Origin: Streptomyces sp. YS415
GTDB taxonomy: Bacteria; Actinomycetota; Actinomycetes; Streptomycetales; Streptomycetaceae
Assembly: GCF_023544665.1 (NCBI RefSeq)
Contig: NZ_JAMJFL010000001.1
Span: 1-64,000, forward strand
Length of the DNA: 64,000 nt
Direction: 5' to 3'
A program made the position numbers and the translations under genes. The notes below the pieces were generated by a model. It saw nothing but the letters and a program-made list of their open reading frames with translations, made no database searches and was not told the DNA's origin. Of this stretch, positions 31,441 through 40,050 are shown one piece after another; position 1 is the first letter of the stretch; every line of letters begins with the position of its first letter.

Positions 31441-32170
31441 CGATCTGGACGGTCCGCCGGATGGCCTCGGCCTGCGCCGGGGCGAAATCGGCGTAGAAGG
31501 CGCGGAGGAAGCTGTTGTCCTGGTCGATGGGAGGGGTGGGCAGCATGAGCTCGCTGGGGAGGCATTCGACGAGGGCATGAGCAGCGTGCTCAACGCGGGG
31601 ATCGTCGGGTTCGGCGTCGGCGAGGTCGTCGAGGAGGGCGTAGGCGGCACGGACGCGCTCGATGCCGGCGGGGTCCTCCAAGGCGGCACTCATGATCCCC
31701 GAGAACCGCTCGCGCTCCTCCGGACCGGCGGTGCTCTCCATGAGCGCGAGGATCTCCCGGTCCTTGGCGGCCATGGGGGAGTCGGAGAGATGCGCGGTAC
31801 GACGGAAGAGCGAGGCAAGCTCGGGAGAAACGGGCCCCTCGACGGAGACGCCGTCCTCCATCAACGCCCGCAACCTCGCGCGCCGCTCCCGCAGCGCGGC
31901 CTCCTGCCGAGCAAGATCCTCATCGAGCTCGCTCAACACCTCGGCGAGGTCCTTCCCGGCCTCATCGGCCAGCACGTCCCGCACCTCCCCGAGCCCGAGC
32001 CCCAACTCGGTGAGCCGCCGTATGCGAGCGAGCACGACGGCGTGGCGCAGGGTGTAGTCCCGGTACCCATTGCTCAGCCGCTCGGGCTCCGGGAGCAGCC
32101 CGAGGTGGTGATAGTGCCGCACGGTTCGGGTGGTGACACCTACGGCGTCGGCGAGCTCTCCGATGCGCAT
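31391..32170 (-). CDS. MerR-family transcriptional regulator
   Basis: A 259-residue regulator. The N-terminal MerR winged helix (MRIGELADAVGVTTRTVRHYHHLGLLPEPERLSNGYRDYTL) is followed by a dimerisation helix (LSELDEDLARQEAALRERRARL) and a helical C-terminal domain of about 140 residues without metal-binding cysteines, so it probably senses an organic ligand. The promoter contains the special 19-bp spacer of MerR targets with an inverted repeat inside, so it should control its own transcription. It overlaps the RNB gene tail to tail. No obvious efflux or resistance gene is adjacent on the same strand. Confidence 0.9.
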   Translation of the reverse strand: MRIGELADAVGVTTRTVRHYHHLGLLPEPERLSNGYRDYTLRHAVVLARIRRLTELGLGLGEVRDVLADEAGKDLAEVLSELDEDLARQEAALRERRARLRALMEDGVSVEGPVSPELASLFRRTAHLSDSPMAAKDREILALMESTAGPEERERFSGIMSAALEDPAGIERVRAAYALLDDLADAEPDDPRVEHAAHALVECLPSELMLPTPPIDQDNSFLRAFYADFAPAQAEAIRRTVQIVTRGRNVPSPPPDPPA

Positions 32171-32176
32171 GGGGCC

Positions 32177-32208
32177 AGTAGAGACCTTGACGTGGCGGCA
32201 GGGTCAAG
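32177..32208 (-). promoter_or_regulatory. MerR-type promoter with 19-bp spacer and inner inverted repeat
   Basis: On the minus strand, TTGACC (32207-32202) and TCTACT (32182-32177) are separated by 19 bases. CTTGAC and GTCAAG (32203-32208 and 32186-32191) form a perfect inverted repeat with an 11-base gap. The -10 lies seven bases from the ATG at 32170, so the mRNA is nearly leaderless. Confidence 0.7.
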
Positions 32209-32280
32209 GGGGAGGCCGACGGCCCCCGTGCAGGTGATCGTCCTCATTTCCGGCTCCCTCTTCGCTCGCGGGAGCCTTGT

Positions 32281-32856
32281 ATGGGTGACATGGCACTGGA
32301 CGCGATCACGCAGAAGGTTTTGCTGGACTGGTTTGCCGAGCTGGACGCCCCCGAGGGTCTTCGGGTGGAGCTCATGGAGGGGGAGGTCGTCGTGGCGCCG
32401 TTGCCGGACGGCCACCATGAGCACTGCGTCAGCGAAATCGTGAGTCAGGTGCATGAGCACTCCGTGACCGAAATGCAGTTCTCTAGGCAAAAAGGCTTGA
32501 AGCTGCGAAGCGCGGATGGCTGTCCACAGGATCACGTGATCCCGGACGGGACGTTCGCTCCCAAGGAACAACGCCTCTATCGGGGAGCCGACCCGTGGAT
32601 GCCATGCGAGGGAGTCACGATGGTGTTGGAGGTGACATCCGGGAAGCCGCGGCCAGACCGCGAGATCAAACGCCGCTGCTACGCCCGAGCCGGTATCCCC
32701 CTCTACTTGCTCGTCGACCGCGAGGCCAGATGGACCACGCTGTTCGAGTCCCCGAAGGCGGACGACTACGAAGAGCTCCGCGGCGTCGCCTACGGCAAAC
32801 CGCTCCCCCTCCCCGCCCCCTTCGCCTTCGACCTGAAGACGACCGACTTCCTCTGA
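32281..32856 (+). CDS. Uma2-family putative restriction endonuclease (DUF820)
   Basis: A 191-residue protein of the Uma2 group, a PD-(D/E)XK nuclease fold that is strongly expanded in streptomycetes and cyanobacteria. Candidate active-site residues are Glu34 in ELMEGEVV, Asp89 in IPDGTF, Glu117 in MVLEVTS and Lys130 in DREIKRRCYARAGIPLYLLVD. The biological role is not known and nuclease activity is inferred from the fold. GGGAG six bases before the ATG at 32281 supports the start. It lies immediately upstream of rnpB on the same strand; the rnpB promoter probably lies in the 24 bases between them. Confidence 0.85.
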   Translation: MGDMALDAITQKVLLDWFAELDAPEGLRVELMEGEVVVAPLPDGHHEHCVSEIVSQVHEHSVTEMQFSRQKGLKLRSADGCPQDHVIPDGTFAPKEQRLYRGADPWMPCEGVTMVLEVTSGKPRPDREIKRRCYARAGIPLYLLVDREARWTTLFESPKADDYEELRGVAYGKPLPLPAPFAFDLKTTDFL

Positions 32857-32879
32857 GCGCCTAGTACCATGGTCGACAC

Positions 32880-33293
32880 GGCAGACGAGCCGGGCGGGCG
32901 GCCGCGTGGAGGTTCTTGGATCTCCCCGAGGAACGTCCGGGCTCCACAGGGCAGGGTGGTGGCTAACGGCCACCCGGGGTGACCCGCGGGACAGTGCCAC
33001 AGAAAGCAAACCGCCGGGGACCGCAAGGCCCTCGGTAAGGGTGAAACGGTGGTGTAAGAGACCACCAGCGCCTGAGGTGACTCAGGCGGCTAGGTAAACC
33101 CCACCCGGAGCAAGGTCAAGAGGGGCCGCCTTTCGAGGTGACCCTGCGCGGACGTTCGAGGGCTGCCCGCCCGAGTCCGCGGGTAGACCGCACGAGGCCG
33201 GCGGCAACGCCGGCCCTAGATGGATGGCCGTCGCCCCGGCTCCCGCGAGGGAACCGGGGAACAGAACCCGGCGTACAGCCCGACTCGTCTGCC
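32880..33293 (+). ncRNA. rnpB: RNase P RNA, bacterial type A
   Basis: Catalytic RNA that matures tRNA 5' ends. The ends pair: GGCAGACGAG (32880-32889) with CTCGTCTGCC (33284-33293). The conserved regions are present in order: GAGGAACGTCCGGGCTCC near 32929, ACAGAAAGCAAACCGCC near 32999, AGAGACCACCAGCGCC near 33056, and AGAACCCGGCGTACAG near 33263. A TAGTAC -10-like element (about 32861-32866) lies just after the Uma2 stop. At about 414 nt it has the usual actinobacterial size. A DUF2075 gene converges on it and ends 30 bases after it. Confidence 0.97.
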
Positions 33294-33322
33294 AGCAGGA
33301 CCCCCGACCAGGCCCCCGACAT

Positions 33323-35275
33323 TCATGCACGGGACGGCGTGGGCACGGGGCTTTCGGCTTCGGACGCCGCATGAATGAGGGACCTCAGCTTCTCGCGCGT
33401 CTCCGGGTCCGTTGAGTAGATGATCGTGCCGACCATCCCGCGGGTCAGCAGCACCTTGTAGGTGTTGCGGATCAGTCGGTCGATGTCCTCGTCGGATGTG
33501 GCCTTCGTGAACGACGGATCCTTCGACGCAGACCGGTCCACCACCCAGTGGTCCGTGCGCCACACCAGGTCGGGGCCCATGATGACGCCCGACCAGTCGT
33601 ACTCAAAGCCCTGGGCGGTGTAGACGCAGCCGACCTGGGTGAATCCGGCCGGGTCGGTGGCCCAGAGCGGGGCGGGCGGGGCGCCGAGCATGGAACGGTC
33701 GCCGTAGACGTTCCAGGGGCGGGCCCAGTCGCCGATGACGACGTCGGTGGGCAGGGCCGTCATGGTGGGGGTGATCTTCGTGGTCCACTTCCAGCAGTAA
33801 CCGGCGGAGATCCGTGCGCCGTAGCCCTCTGCGCGGCGGCTGATGAGGAACTCCTCCAACTCTTGGGGACTTCCCGCGGTCAGCAGCTCGAACTTGCCGT
33901 CTGGAGCCCAGTGGTGGGGCGTGCCGCCGTCCAGACCGAGCAGATCGACGACCCACTTCTCGTACGCCTCACTGCCGCCGCACCGGAACTGGCCGTCCAG
34001 TTCCACGACCGTGCACTCCAGGCCCTGGGCTGCGGCGGCCTGCTGAATCGCCTCCTTAGTTCCCATCTCGCCGGGGCGCACTACCTGGTGCTGGTCGAGG
34101 AGGAACACCGGCACGCGTGCCGCGTCGATCAGCTCCGCCACCTGGGGACGACCAGTGCGGAGTTCCGCCTTTGTGTACCGGTTGGCGGAGGTCTTGCGGA
34201 GGCGGTGTGCCTCGTCACAGATCAGGACGTCGATGTCGTTCGGCTCGGCGTCCATGAAGCTGTTGAAGTACTTGAACAGTTGCTGGACTTCGCGCTTGCG
34301 GGCGCCCGCGACCTTGCGCATCGTCTTGGTGAAGGACTGCGACCCGGTCGCGTGAAGAGCGGGTACCCCGCGTCGGTACAGCTCGCCCAGTAGCGACATC
34401 GCCACCACGCTCTTGCCGGAGCCGGGGCCGCCGGTCACCACGATCACCTGCTTGTGGTTGGACCGCTTGGCCTTGCGTACGGCGGACATCACCTGCTCGT
34501 ACGCTTCCCGTTGCTCGGCGATCAGCACGAACTGTTCGCGGTCACGGATCTCGGCCGCCGCCACGGACATCAGTTGCTTCGACGGCCGAACCTTCCCGGC
34601 GAGCAGTTCGTCCGCGGCCTGGGCGCCGGGCTGGGCGGCGAGCCGGGAGCGCAGGAACTCCATGAAGGCGCCGCGCTGTTCGCCGGTGTACATCCGGCCG
34701 TACTGGTCCTCCTTGACGGCCCGCAGACCCGCCACGCCGAACTCGGTCGCATTGTGAAGGAACGCGACTCCCGCCAGGGACTTGGGCATCCGCTCCAACG
34801 CCCCGTTGAATGAGAGCAGGTATTCGCAGTAACCCCGCACCTGCTCGATCGGGTTGAGGACGGGCTGTGCGTAGGAGTCGATCCGGCACAGCAGTGGTTC
34901 TTCCTCATCTGGGTAGGCAGAGCTCCACTGCTTGAGTTCCACGACGACGTAAGACGGTTCGCGGGTGGTGGGGTGAACTCCCGCGAGTACGGCGTCGGCG
35001 CGCTTGCTGGTGAGGGGCAGGCTGTATTCGACGAGGACTTCGACCTCGTCGAGCCCGGCCTCGATGAGGGCGTTGACGAGCGCGGGCAGGCTGCGTTCCC
35101 AGGACCGGATCTCCGCCTGCGCCGGCATTCTGCCGTGCAGATGACGGAAGTTCTCAGTCAGGTGCAGAGCCAGCGATCCTTCGAGTATGCGGGTGGCCAC
35201 GGACGCCGCGGACTCACGGAACAGCAAGAAAACGCCCCCAGGCAGCACGAAGTGAACTCGTGCGGGTGGGGGCAT
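33323..35275 (-). CDS. DUF2075-type nuclease-helicase (PD-(D/E)XK fused to SF1-like ATPase)
   Basis: A 650-residue cytosolic protein. The N-terminal 200 residues hold a likely PD-(D/E)XK nuclease: Asp94 in KRADAVLAGV and Glu113-Leu-Lys115 in VVVELKQW. The helicase part has Walker A GGPGSGKS (282-289), LICDEAHRLRK with DEAH at 354-357, VFLLDQHQVV (motif III-like), ELDGQFRCGG, and the C-terminal VYTAQGFEYDWSGVI and KVLLTRGMVGTII (motifs V and VI). DUF2075 proteins are frequent in defence islands and mobile elements, though no mechanism is proved. The upstream region carries repeated ATTGCGCA motifs. It forms the left end of the accessory island and converges on rnpB. It may act on its own or with the Wadjet genes. 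Confidence 0.85.
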   Translation of the reverse strand: MPPPARVHFVLPGGVFLLFRESAASVATRILEGSLALHLTENFRHLHGRMPAQAEIRSWERSLPALVNALIEAGLDEVEVLVEYSLPLTSKRADAVLAGVHPTTREPSYVVVELKQWSSAYPDEEEPLLCRIDSYAQPVLNPIEQVRGYCEYLLSFNGALERMPKSLAGVAFLHNATEFGVAGLRAVKEDQYGRMYTGEQRGAFMEFLRSRLAAQPGAQAADELLAGKVRPSKQLMSVAAAEIRDREQFVLIAEQREAYEQVMSAVRKAKRSNHKQVIVVTGGPGSGKSVVAMSLLGELYRRGVPALHATGSQSFTKTMRKVAGARKREVQQLFKYFNSFMDAEPNDIDVLICDEAHRLRKTSANRYTKAELRTGRPQVAELIDAARVPVFLLDQHQVVRPGEMGTKEAIQQAAAAQGLECTVVELDGQFRCGGSEAYEKWVVDLLGLDGGTPHHWAPDGKFELLTAGSPQELEEFLISRRAEGYGARISAGYCWKWTTKITPTMTALPTDVVIGDWARPWNVYGDRSMLGAPPAPLWATDPAGFTQVGCVYTAQGFEYDWSGVIMGPDLVWRTDHWVVDRSASKDPSFTKATSDEDIDRLIRNTYKVLLTRGMVGTIIYSTDPETREKLRSLIHAASEAESPVPTPSRA

Positions 35276-35407
35276 GTCCTCCGGTGTCCGCCCGGAGGCG
35301 GATCAGGAAGCCCGTCGGGCCGCTGAGATGGTGCTCGCCATCCTAAGACAGCGTGTATGGCGCGGCCGTCCCTTCCCGTGTGCGCAAGGCTGCGTAGGTG
35401 TCCGAGC

Positions 35408-35528
35408 ATTGCGCATCGCGATGCGCACGGGGCGTGACGCTGATTGCGCATCACCGCGACCTCGCTCGTGGTTCGGTATTGCGCAGCCGCCGCACAGCGG
35501 TAGCAGCCATTGCGCACGGCTGCGCAAT
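35408..35528. repeat. Regularly spaced ATTGCGCA repeats upstream of the DUF2075 gene
   Basis: ATTGCGCA occurs in direct orientation at 35408, 35443, 35478 and 35509 (steps of 35, 35 and 31 bases). An inverted copy, TGCGCAAT, lies at 35521-35528, and a partial copy, ATGCGCA, at 35421. The first and last copies form dyads with the neighbouring partial or inverted copy. The cluster fills the gap between the replication-relaxation-like stop and the DUF2075 promoter region and looks like an operator or iteron set. Confidence 0.8.
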
Positions 35529-35532
35529 CCGT

Positions 35533-36432
35533 CTACTGACGCGGTGACCAGGTCCAAGGGACTGCGCAGTCGGGACCCAGGACGGGGTGCCACACCGGCG
35601 CGGAGGGGCCGCTGTTGCGCAGGTCTGCCAGTGCAGCGGTCAGGATGGGGACCGTGTGGAAGAAGAGGGGCTGCTCCGAGGCCTTGGCGGCTCCTTGCAG
35701 GGCGTCGAGGCGGGTCTTGATGCCGGTGGGGCCCGTGCCGTCCAGGACGAACAGCAGGCGGGGGAACAGCGGATAGTGCCGCCGCCATTCCTCCTGCACC
35801 GGGCCTTGGGTGGCAGTCCGCCGGTGGCCTGCGAAGGGCGTGGGGGTGTAGCTGTGAAGGCGGGAGTAGGCGCCCAGTTTCGCGCCCAGGCGCTCGGGGC
35901 CCATGGTGGCCCGGTCGACCTCGACGAACGCTCGCAGCATCGTCCCGTCGCCCGCGGTGGTGCCCCGCGCGTAGTACATGAGGGCGTCCGGTATGACCGC
36001 CTCGCCGCCCCCGAGAGGGTGGTACACCTCGGGGATCCAGTCCAGCGGGCGGCACAAGTCGCCGATTCGGCGAGCGTCTTCGATGAAGGTGAGCGCTGTC
36101 TCGGTCACCGTCAATGTGTGGCCTGACCGCAGTCTCGCGGCTGTCGGGTCGGACACCATCCTCGGCAGTCGTCGGCCCCGCAGCTCCGGCCACTCCGCGG
36201 CGATCTGCGCGCCGTACGAGGTCGGGAACCATGCACGCAGGCGTCCTGCTTGGGGGAGGGTAATGCGGTCGACCAGTCCTTCCGACCGCAGCTTGGCCAT
36301 CCGGCGCCGCGTCTGCTCGATGCGCACTCCCGGCGCGATCAGCCGGTGCATCTGCTCGGTGGTGGTCATCCGGTACTGCGTCAGCACCGCGAGTGCCAGG
36401 CGATCCCCGCCGCCCGTATCCACGTCCGTCAT
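35533..36432 (-). CDS. Replication-relaxation-like winged-helix protein
   Basis: A 299-residue protein. The N-terminal part is a winged helix (DRLALAVLTQYRMTTTEQMHRLI ... QTRRRMAKLRSEGLVDRITLPQAGRLRAWFPTSYGAQIA). The middle resembles a nuclease-like fold (VIPDALMYY, FVEVDRATMGPERLGAKLGAYSRL), with Asp and Glu residues arranged as in restriction-type cores. Such proteins are annotated replication-relaxation family and are common in integrative elements and plasmids of Streptomyces. AAGGGCAGG before the ATG at 36430-36432 supports the start. It is divergent from the jet operon and precedes the DUF2075 gene on the same strand. A role in plasmid or element replication control is by family name only. 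Confidence 0.75.
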   Translation of the reverse strand: MTDVDTGGGDRLALAVLTQYRMTTTEQMHRLIAPGVRIEQTRRRMAKLRSEGLVDRITLPQAGRLRAWFPTSYGAQIAAEWPELRGRRLPRMVSDPTAARLRSGHTLTVTETALTFIEDARRIGDLCRPLDWIPEVYHPLGGGEAVIPDALMYYARGTTAGDGTMLRAFVEVDRATMGPERLGAKLGAYSRLHSYTPTPFAGHRRTATQGPVQEEWRRHYPLFPRLLFVLDGTGPTGIKTRLDALQGAAKASEQPLFFHTVPILTAALADLRNSGPSAPVWHPVLGPDCAVPWTWSPRQ

Positions 36433-36970
36433 CGTCGGCCTGCCCTTCGGTACAGGTGGCGCCGTCCTGACCGGCTCCACGTGTACGGCCACCGCAGCAG
36501 GCCACCCCGACCACACCTGCGACCGCGAAGGCCCGACCACGGTCACGATGCGACAACTCCCCCGACAACCGGGCCGACAGCCCCGCCCATATCCCCGGGG
36601 ACAGCTGTTCGTGCCTTGCCGGAGGGGGGCGGCGTATTCGCAGGTCAGCACGCCATTCTCGGCTTGGTCGCCAGGCCGACATCCCCCTCTGCACACCCCA
36701 CACCCGCCCCGAAGCAAAAGAAGAACAGGGGACGGCGGGAGAACGGGTGGGCGCGTGCCGCCGGGGGATCGGGGCGCCGTGTCGCATGCTGCGCGCCGGC
36801 GACCGCCGTCGCGCTCACGCGCCGATCCCGGCGCACGTCAACGGCACGAGCGAAGTCCCGAGGGCAGGCACCTTCGCCCTGGCCATCGACGTCCGGATCG
36901 GACCGCACAGACCAGTCGGATTCCCCGAACCCTCTCCGTACTGTCAGTGCCACTCCGTACGCTCGAGAGC
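36433..36970. other. 538-bp divergent intergenic region between the winged-helix gene and jetA
   Basis: No credible gene is seen; short frames in both strands are Arg/Pro-rich shadows. It must hold promoters for both directions. TACTGT at 36939-36944, 27 bases before jetA, is a possible -10 element, but no clear -35 could be assigned. No tandem repeats or long dyads were noticed. Confidence 0.5.
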
Positions 36971-38641
36971 ATGGTGGGGGACGAACTACGCCAAGAACCA
37001 CATGACGAGCCGCCCGGCGAGGAGAGCGAGAGCGACAGCGAGACCTGGCAGCGACTCAGCGCCTACGCCTACCTCAGCGCACCCGAGCGCCTGGAGTACG
37101 TCGCAGTGATGCGGGTCTTCTGCGGCACCCTGCTCGCGGACCTCGCCGTACCCGATGTGCTCGGCAAGCTGGTGCAGGCCGGGCATCCGGTTGCTGCGCT
37201 GGGCGCGGAGACCTTGACCGCTCGGCTCGAACAGCTCGTGCGCTGGGGCAATCTGCTGCGCAGTACGCACACGGTCACTGCGACCAGCATCGCCGAGTAC
37301 CAGCGCTCACGGTCCCGTTATCAGCTGTCGAAGCTGGGGGAGCGGGTGCAGCGTGATGCCGATGAGGTGCTGGCAGGAGCGGATGCCGCGCGTGAGGTCA
37401 GCAGTGAGCTGCTCACCCTCGTCGACCGGGGGCTCAAGGAGATTGCTGCGCTGGCCGCCGCGCCGGGCGGTACGGAGCCGCAGCAGGCCCTGGAGAAGAT
37501 CAGCACGCTCTTCGCGCAGTTCGCCGAGTTCGCCGAGTCGGTGCGGGACTTCTACGCCTACCTCGGCCAGGTTCTTGCCCGCTACGACCTCGATGGCGCC
37601 GAGTACCAGGGCTTCAAGGAGCTGCTGCTCGACTACGTGCAAGCGATCACCGAGGATGTTTCCTTCCGCGCTCCGCGCATCGCCGCCCATCTGCAAGCCA
37701 TCTGGCCGCATCTGCCCGCCTTGCTCAGCCGCATCGACGCTCATGCGTCGGGCCTCGGTGCGCTCTCCGACGCGCTGCCGGAGACGCGGGTGCAGCGCAG
37801 CCGGGGGCGGGAACTGGCCGACTGGGAGGGAATGCGCGACTGGTTCGCCGACAGTGACGGCCACGGCAGCCAGGTGGACCAGCTCCGGGACGCAACCATG
37901 CGCGCCCTGCAGTCCCTGCTCGCCAACGCCAAACGAATGCTGCGTTCGGCGTCGGGGGAGATGTCCCGCCGCAAGGACCTGCTCAGGCTTGCCGCCTGGT
38001 TCGACGCCGCGGAGCCCGACGAGGCGCACGACATCGCGGTCGCGGCCTTCGGGCTGTACGGGGCGCGGCATCTGGGGGTGGCGCCGGATCCCGATCTGTC
38101 CGTGCCCGCGTATGTGAGCTGGTGGAACGGCCCCGTCGTGGATGTGCCGGTGGCCTTGCGTGAGCGTGGCAGCCGAGCCCCGCACGGGCGATCCGCGGCG
38201 ATCGAGGACCATGCTGAGCAGAAGCGCCGGCTCATGGAGCAGGCGCGTGAGCAGGCCGCCGCGCGTCACGCCGCGGCCGCCGAACTGCGCAGCGCATCGG
38301 GTCGGTTCGACCAGGTGCGGCTCGGTTCCGCCGCCATGCGGCTCCTGCTGGAACTCCTCACCACTGCCCTCGGCAATGCCCAACTGCACAAGGATGGCGA
38401 TGACTTTCAGCTCGGTACCGCGCAGGCAGGTGACGTGGATTTGGGCATCCGGTTGACGGCCTGGCGTACCCCGGGCCGGCACACCCTCCTGCGTTCCGCG
38501 GACGGCGACCTGACGGCGGACGACCTCACCCTGGCCGTCGAAAGTATCACCGGCAGCGTCACCGGCGGCATTGCTGGCAGCATCCCCGAGGGCGTCACCA
38601 ACACCGCCCCGGCTGCCACGGCCGAGGAAGCGAGCGCCTGA
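36971..38641 (+). CDS. jetA: Wadjet JetA (DUF2397, TIGR02677-type kleisin-like subunit)
   Basis: First subunit of a Wadjet SMC-like complex, which detects closed circular plasmid DNA and promotes its cleavage. The 556-residue protein is largely helical and soluble. Conserved-looking parts are the N-terminal winged-helix region (WQRLSAYAYLSAPERLEYVAVMRVFCGTLLADL ... LVRWGNLL), a central helical segment (LFAQFAEFAESVRDFYAYLGQVL) and SRRKDLLRLAAWFDAAEPDEAHDIAVAAFGLYGARHL. The role of kleisin that bridges the SMC heads is known for the family, not shown here. It starts at ATG 36971 with a weak GAGAG site. Its stop overlaps the jetB start (TGATG). The C-terminus ends in a Gly/Ser/Thr-rich disordered stretch. 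Confidence 0.88.
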   Translation: MVGDELRQEPHDEPPGEESESDSETWQRLSAYAYLSAPERLEYVAVMRVFCGTLLADLAVPDVLGKLVQAGHPVAALGAETLTARLEQLVRWGNLLRSTHTVTATSIAEYQRSRSRYQLSKLGERVQRDADEVLAGADAAREVSSELLTLVDRGLKEIAALAAAPGGTEPQQALEKISTLFAQFAEFAESVRDFYAYLGQVLARYDLDGAEYQGFKELLLDYVQAITEDVSFRAPRIAAHLQAIWPHLPALLSRIDAHASGLGALSDALPETRVQRSRGRELADWEGMRDWFADSDGHGSQVDQLRDATMRALQSLLANAKRMLRSASGEMSRRKDLLRLAAWFDAAEPDEAHDIAVAAFGLYGARHLGVAPDPDLSVPAYVSWWNGPVVDVPVALRERGSRAPHGRSAAIEDHAEQKRRLMEQAREQAAARHAAAAELRSASGRFDQVRLGSAAMRLLLELLTTALGNAQLHKDGDDFQLGTAQAGDVDLGIRLTAWRTPGRHTLLRSADGDLTADDLTLAVESITGSVTGGIAGSIPEGVTNTAPAATAEEASA

Positions 38642-40050
38642 TGCCCCTGCCCTCCGCCCACGACGTCGCACTCGCCGCCGAACGCCGTACCGCCGCCCGC
38701 CTGCTACTGGCCCACCCTCTGGTCACCAGCAACGGCCCGCACAGCGACACGTTCCCGCTGATCCGCCGCCACGCTGACTGGCTTGCCCAGCGCTTCCAGC
38801 AGGTGTTCGGCTACCGACTCCTTGTCGAGGCTTCATACGCCCGCCTGTTCAAGGCAGGCCTTGGCCCCGGCTCCGGGCACCGCCTGGAGCGGCCGTCCAC
38901 CGGTACGCCATTCACACCGCGGACGTACACCTACCTCGCCCTTGCCCTCTCGGTTCTCGTCACCGCCCCCGAGCAGGTTCTGCTGTCCCAGCTCGTTGCC
39001 GATCTGAGGGTCGCGGCCGTGGACGCCGGCATCGAGGTCGACGACATCGGGCGTCAGGCAGAACGGCGTACGCTCGCCGCCGCGTTGCGCCAACTCGTGG
39101 ACTGGGGAGTGCTGACGGAGACCGAAGGCCATGTCTCGGCCCTCGCCGAGGAGCGGGGCGGCGAGGCGCTGCTGACCGTGGACCGCGAGATCGCCCGCGC
39201 GGTCGTCGCCGGACCGCTGACGCAGAGCCGCGACGGAGCCGATCTCGTACGCCGAGCCGCCGACCCCGGCTTCGGCGGCCCGCGTACGTACGTGCGCAGA
39301 CGCCTCGTCGAGACACCCGCCGTCCACCTCGACGACCTCACCGGCGCCGAGCGGGAATGGCTGCGGACCCGGCAGCGGCGTGAGTCGCAGGCCTTCTCCG
39401 AACTGCTTGGCCTGGAGGCGGAGATCCGTGCCGAGGGCATCGCTCTCATCGACCCGGACGGTGATCTCACCGACCTGCACCTGCCCGGCACCGGCACCGT
39501 CGCACAGGCGGCACTGCTCCTGGTGGGACGGCTGGTCGACCGGCTGCGCCCCGAGGATCCCGGCCACCCGGCAATCGGCGGGAGGTTGATCATCGGCGTT
39601 CCCGTGCCGGACGGGCTGCTGCCTGAGCTGCTGGACGAGCTCGTCGAGGAGTACGGCCGACGCAGCAACTGGCAGCGCGGCCTCCTGGAGGATCGGAAGG
39701 GACTGCTCGCCGCCGTCCTCGATCACCTGGTCCGCATGCGCCTGATGGCGCCCGCAGGCCCGGTGCGCGCCGACGGCCACGGCCTGCCCGACGGACACGA
39801 GGACGCAGCGCTGGACGGCCGGTCCGTCACCGACGTCTCGGGCGCCCGAGGACAGGACGGCGCCCACGGCTGGGTGCTGCTCGCCGCTGCCGCCCGGTTC
39901 GCCACCACCGTGGCCGTCACGCCCCGTGGCGGACAGCCGCAAGCAGACGAGGCCTCCCAGGCACTCGCCACCACCGTGGCCGTCACTCCCCGTACCCAAC
40001 AGCCTCAAGCAGACGACGCCTCCCAGGCCCTCGAGGAGCCGACCCGGTGA
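38641..40050 (+). CDS. jetB: Wadjet JetB (DUF2398, TIGR02678-type)
   Basis: Second subunit, the KITE/MukE-like winged-helix partner of the SMC complex. The 469-residue protein contains RHADWLAQRFQQVFGYRLLVEASYARLFKAG and FTPRTYTYLALALSVLVTAPEQVLLSQLVADLR, patterns I associate with DUF2398, and a winged-helix-like LRQLVDWGVLTETEGHVSAL. The C-terminal 53 residues carry a two-fold 22-residue tandem repeat and seem disordered. The ATG overlaps the jetA stop, and the jetC GTG overlaps its own stop (GTGA), so production of the subunits is tightly coupled. It probably dimerises on the kleisin JetA (family knowledge). Confidence 0.88.
   Translation: MPLPSAHDVALAAERRTAARLLLAHPLVTSNGPHSDTFPLIRRHADWLAQRFQQVFGYRLLVEASYARLFKAGLGPGSGHRLERPSTGTPFTPRTYTYLALALSVLVTAPEQVLLSQLVADLRVAAVDAGIEVDDIGRQAERRTLAAALRQLVDWGVLTETEGHVSALAEERGGEALLTVDREIARAVVAGPLTQSRDGADLVRRAADPGFGGPRTYVRRRLVETPAVHLDDLTGAEREWLRTRQRRESQAFSELLGLEAEIRAEGIALIDPDGDLTDLHLPGTGTVAQAALLLVGRLVDRLRPEDPGHPAIGGRLIIGVPVPDGLLPELLDELVEEYGRRSNWQRGLLEDRKGLLAAVLDHLVRMRLMAPAGPVRADGHGLPDGHEDAALDGRSVTDVSGARGQDGAHGWVLLAAAARFATTVAVTPRGGQPQADEASQALATTVAVTPRTQQPQADDASQALEEPTR
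39901..40032 (+). repeat. Tandem 66-bp duplication in the 3' end of jetB
   Basis: Two in-frame 66-bp units (39901-39966 and 39967-40032) encode ATTVAVTPR--QPQAD-ASQAL twice. They differ by synonymous and conservative changes, so the duplication is not brand new. Confidence 0.9.

Noticed and set aside
33269..33293. Possible integration site at the 3' end of rnpB for the 33-47 kb island
   Set aside because: No copy of the rnpB tail (GTACAGCCCGACTCGTCTGC) was found near 47313-47435 and no integrase gene is present, so a site-specific element is not supported.
36645..37001. 118-codon minus-strand ORF in the jetA promoter gap
   Set aside because: Arg/Pro-rich, no ribosome binding site, and overlaps the jetA start.
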